A DNA stretch of 5,869 bases from NCBI GenBank assembly GCA_016190785.1, contig JACPPX010000017.1:1-5869 (forward strand), in the 5' to 3' direction. Made by a program: the position numbers and the translations under genes. The notes under the pieces were generated by a model that did no database searches, was not told the origin of the DNA, and saw nothing but the letters and a program-made list of their open reading frames with translations. Origin of the DNA: Chloroflexota bacterium. Lineage in GTDB: Bacteria; Chloroflexota; Anaerolineae; UBA7937; JACPPX01. Each line of letters begins with the position of its first letter. The first letter of the stretch is position 1. Below, in pieces: positions 5,811 to 5,869 of this stretch.

Positions 5811-5869
5811 GGGCGGTTAGCTCAGTTGGTTAGAGCGTCGCGTTGACATCGCGGAGGTCATTGGTTCGA
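5811..5869 (+). tRNA. tRNA-Val(GAC), 3' end outside window
   Basis: The cloverleaf can be traced by hand. Acceptor 5' strand GGGCGGT (5811-5817), then TA. D-arm GCTC/GAGC around AGTTGGTTA. Anticodon stem TCGCG/CGCGG with loop TTGACAT (5843-5849), anticodon GAC at 5845-5847, which reads valine GUC and GUU codons. Variable loop AGGTC, T-stem 5' strand ATTGG, then TTCGA, where the window ends. The remaining T-loop, T-stem 3' strand, acceptor 3' strand and CCA (about 17-18 bases) lie beyond the edge. The tRNA has its own promoter just upstream and is divergent from holB; whether more tRNA genes follow cannot be seen. Confidence 0.95.

Overview
The window looks like a stretch of bacterial chromosome, moderately high in GC, with ordinary core genes. 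It holds, left to right on the + strand, the 3' part of an alpha2-type glycyl-tRNA synthetase, a complete pyruvate,phosphate dikinase, a small lysine/arginine/proline-rich protein that resembles a histone H1 tail, and a SpoVS-family protein. A strong intrinsic terminator follows spoVS. A DNA polymerase III delta-prime gene runs on the - strand towards it. At the right edge a tRNA-Val(GAC) gene on the + strand is cut by the end of the window, with its own promoter just upstream.

The mix fits an anaerobic or thermophilic bacterium of a deep lineage. Alpha2 GlyRS with a four-Cys zinc site, PPDK, and SpoVS (found in Firmicutes, Deinococcus-Thermus and Chloroflexota) together point to Chloroflexota or a neighbouring group. 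This is inference from gene content and protein flavour, not a phylogenetic placement.

glyQS and ppdK are 17 bases apart and probably co-transcribed. No terminator is visible between ppdK and the basic-protein gene (54-base gap) or, convincingly, between that gene and spoVS (104-base gap). The four + strand genes could therefore form one transcription unit ending at the 4633-4669 terminator. A promoter inside either gap cannot be excluded. holB is convergent with this unit and divergent from the tRNA gene. The roles are translation (GlyRS, tRNA-Val), PEP/pyruvate interconversion (PPDK), replication (delta-prime) and probable nucleic-acid or nucleoid functions (basic protein, SpoVS).

I did not find a clear undescribed system, mobile element, CRISPR array or phage signal. 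The points most worth a second look are the basic-tailed protein next to the SpoVS gene, the palindrome-containing spacer between them, and the crowded holB/tRNA-Val junction where the tRNA promoter overlaps the longest possible holB reading frame.
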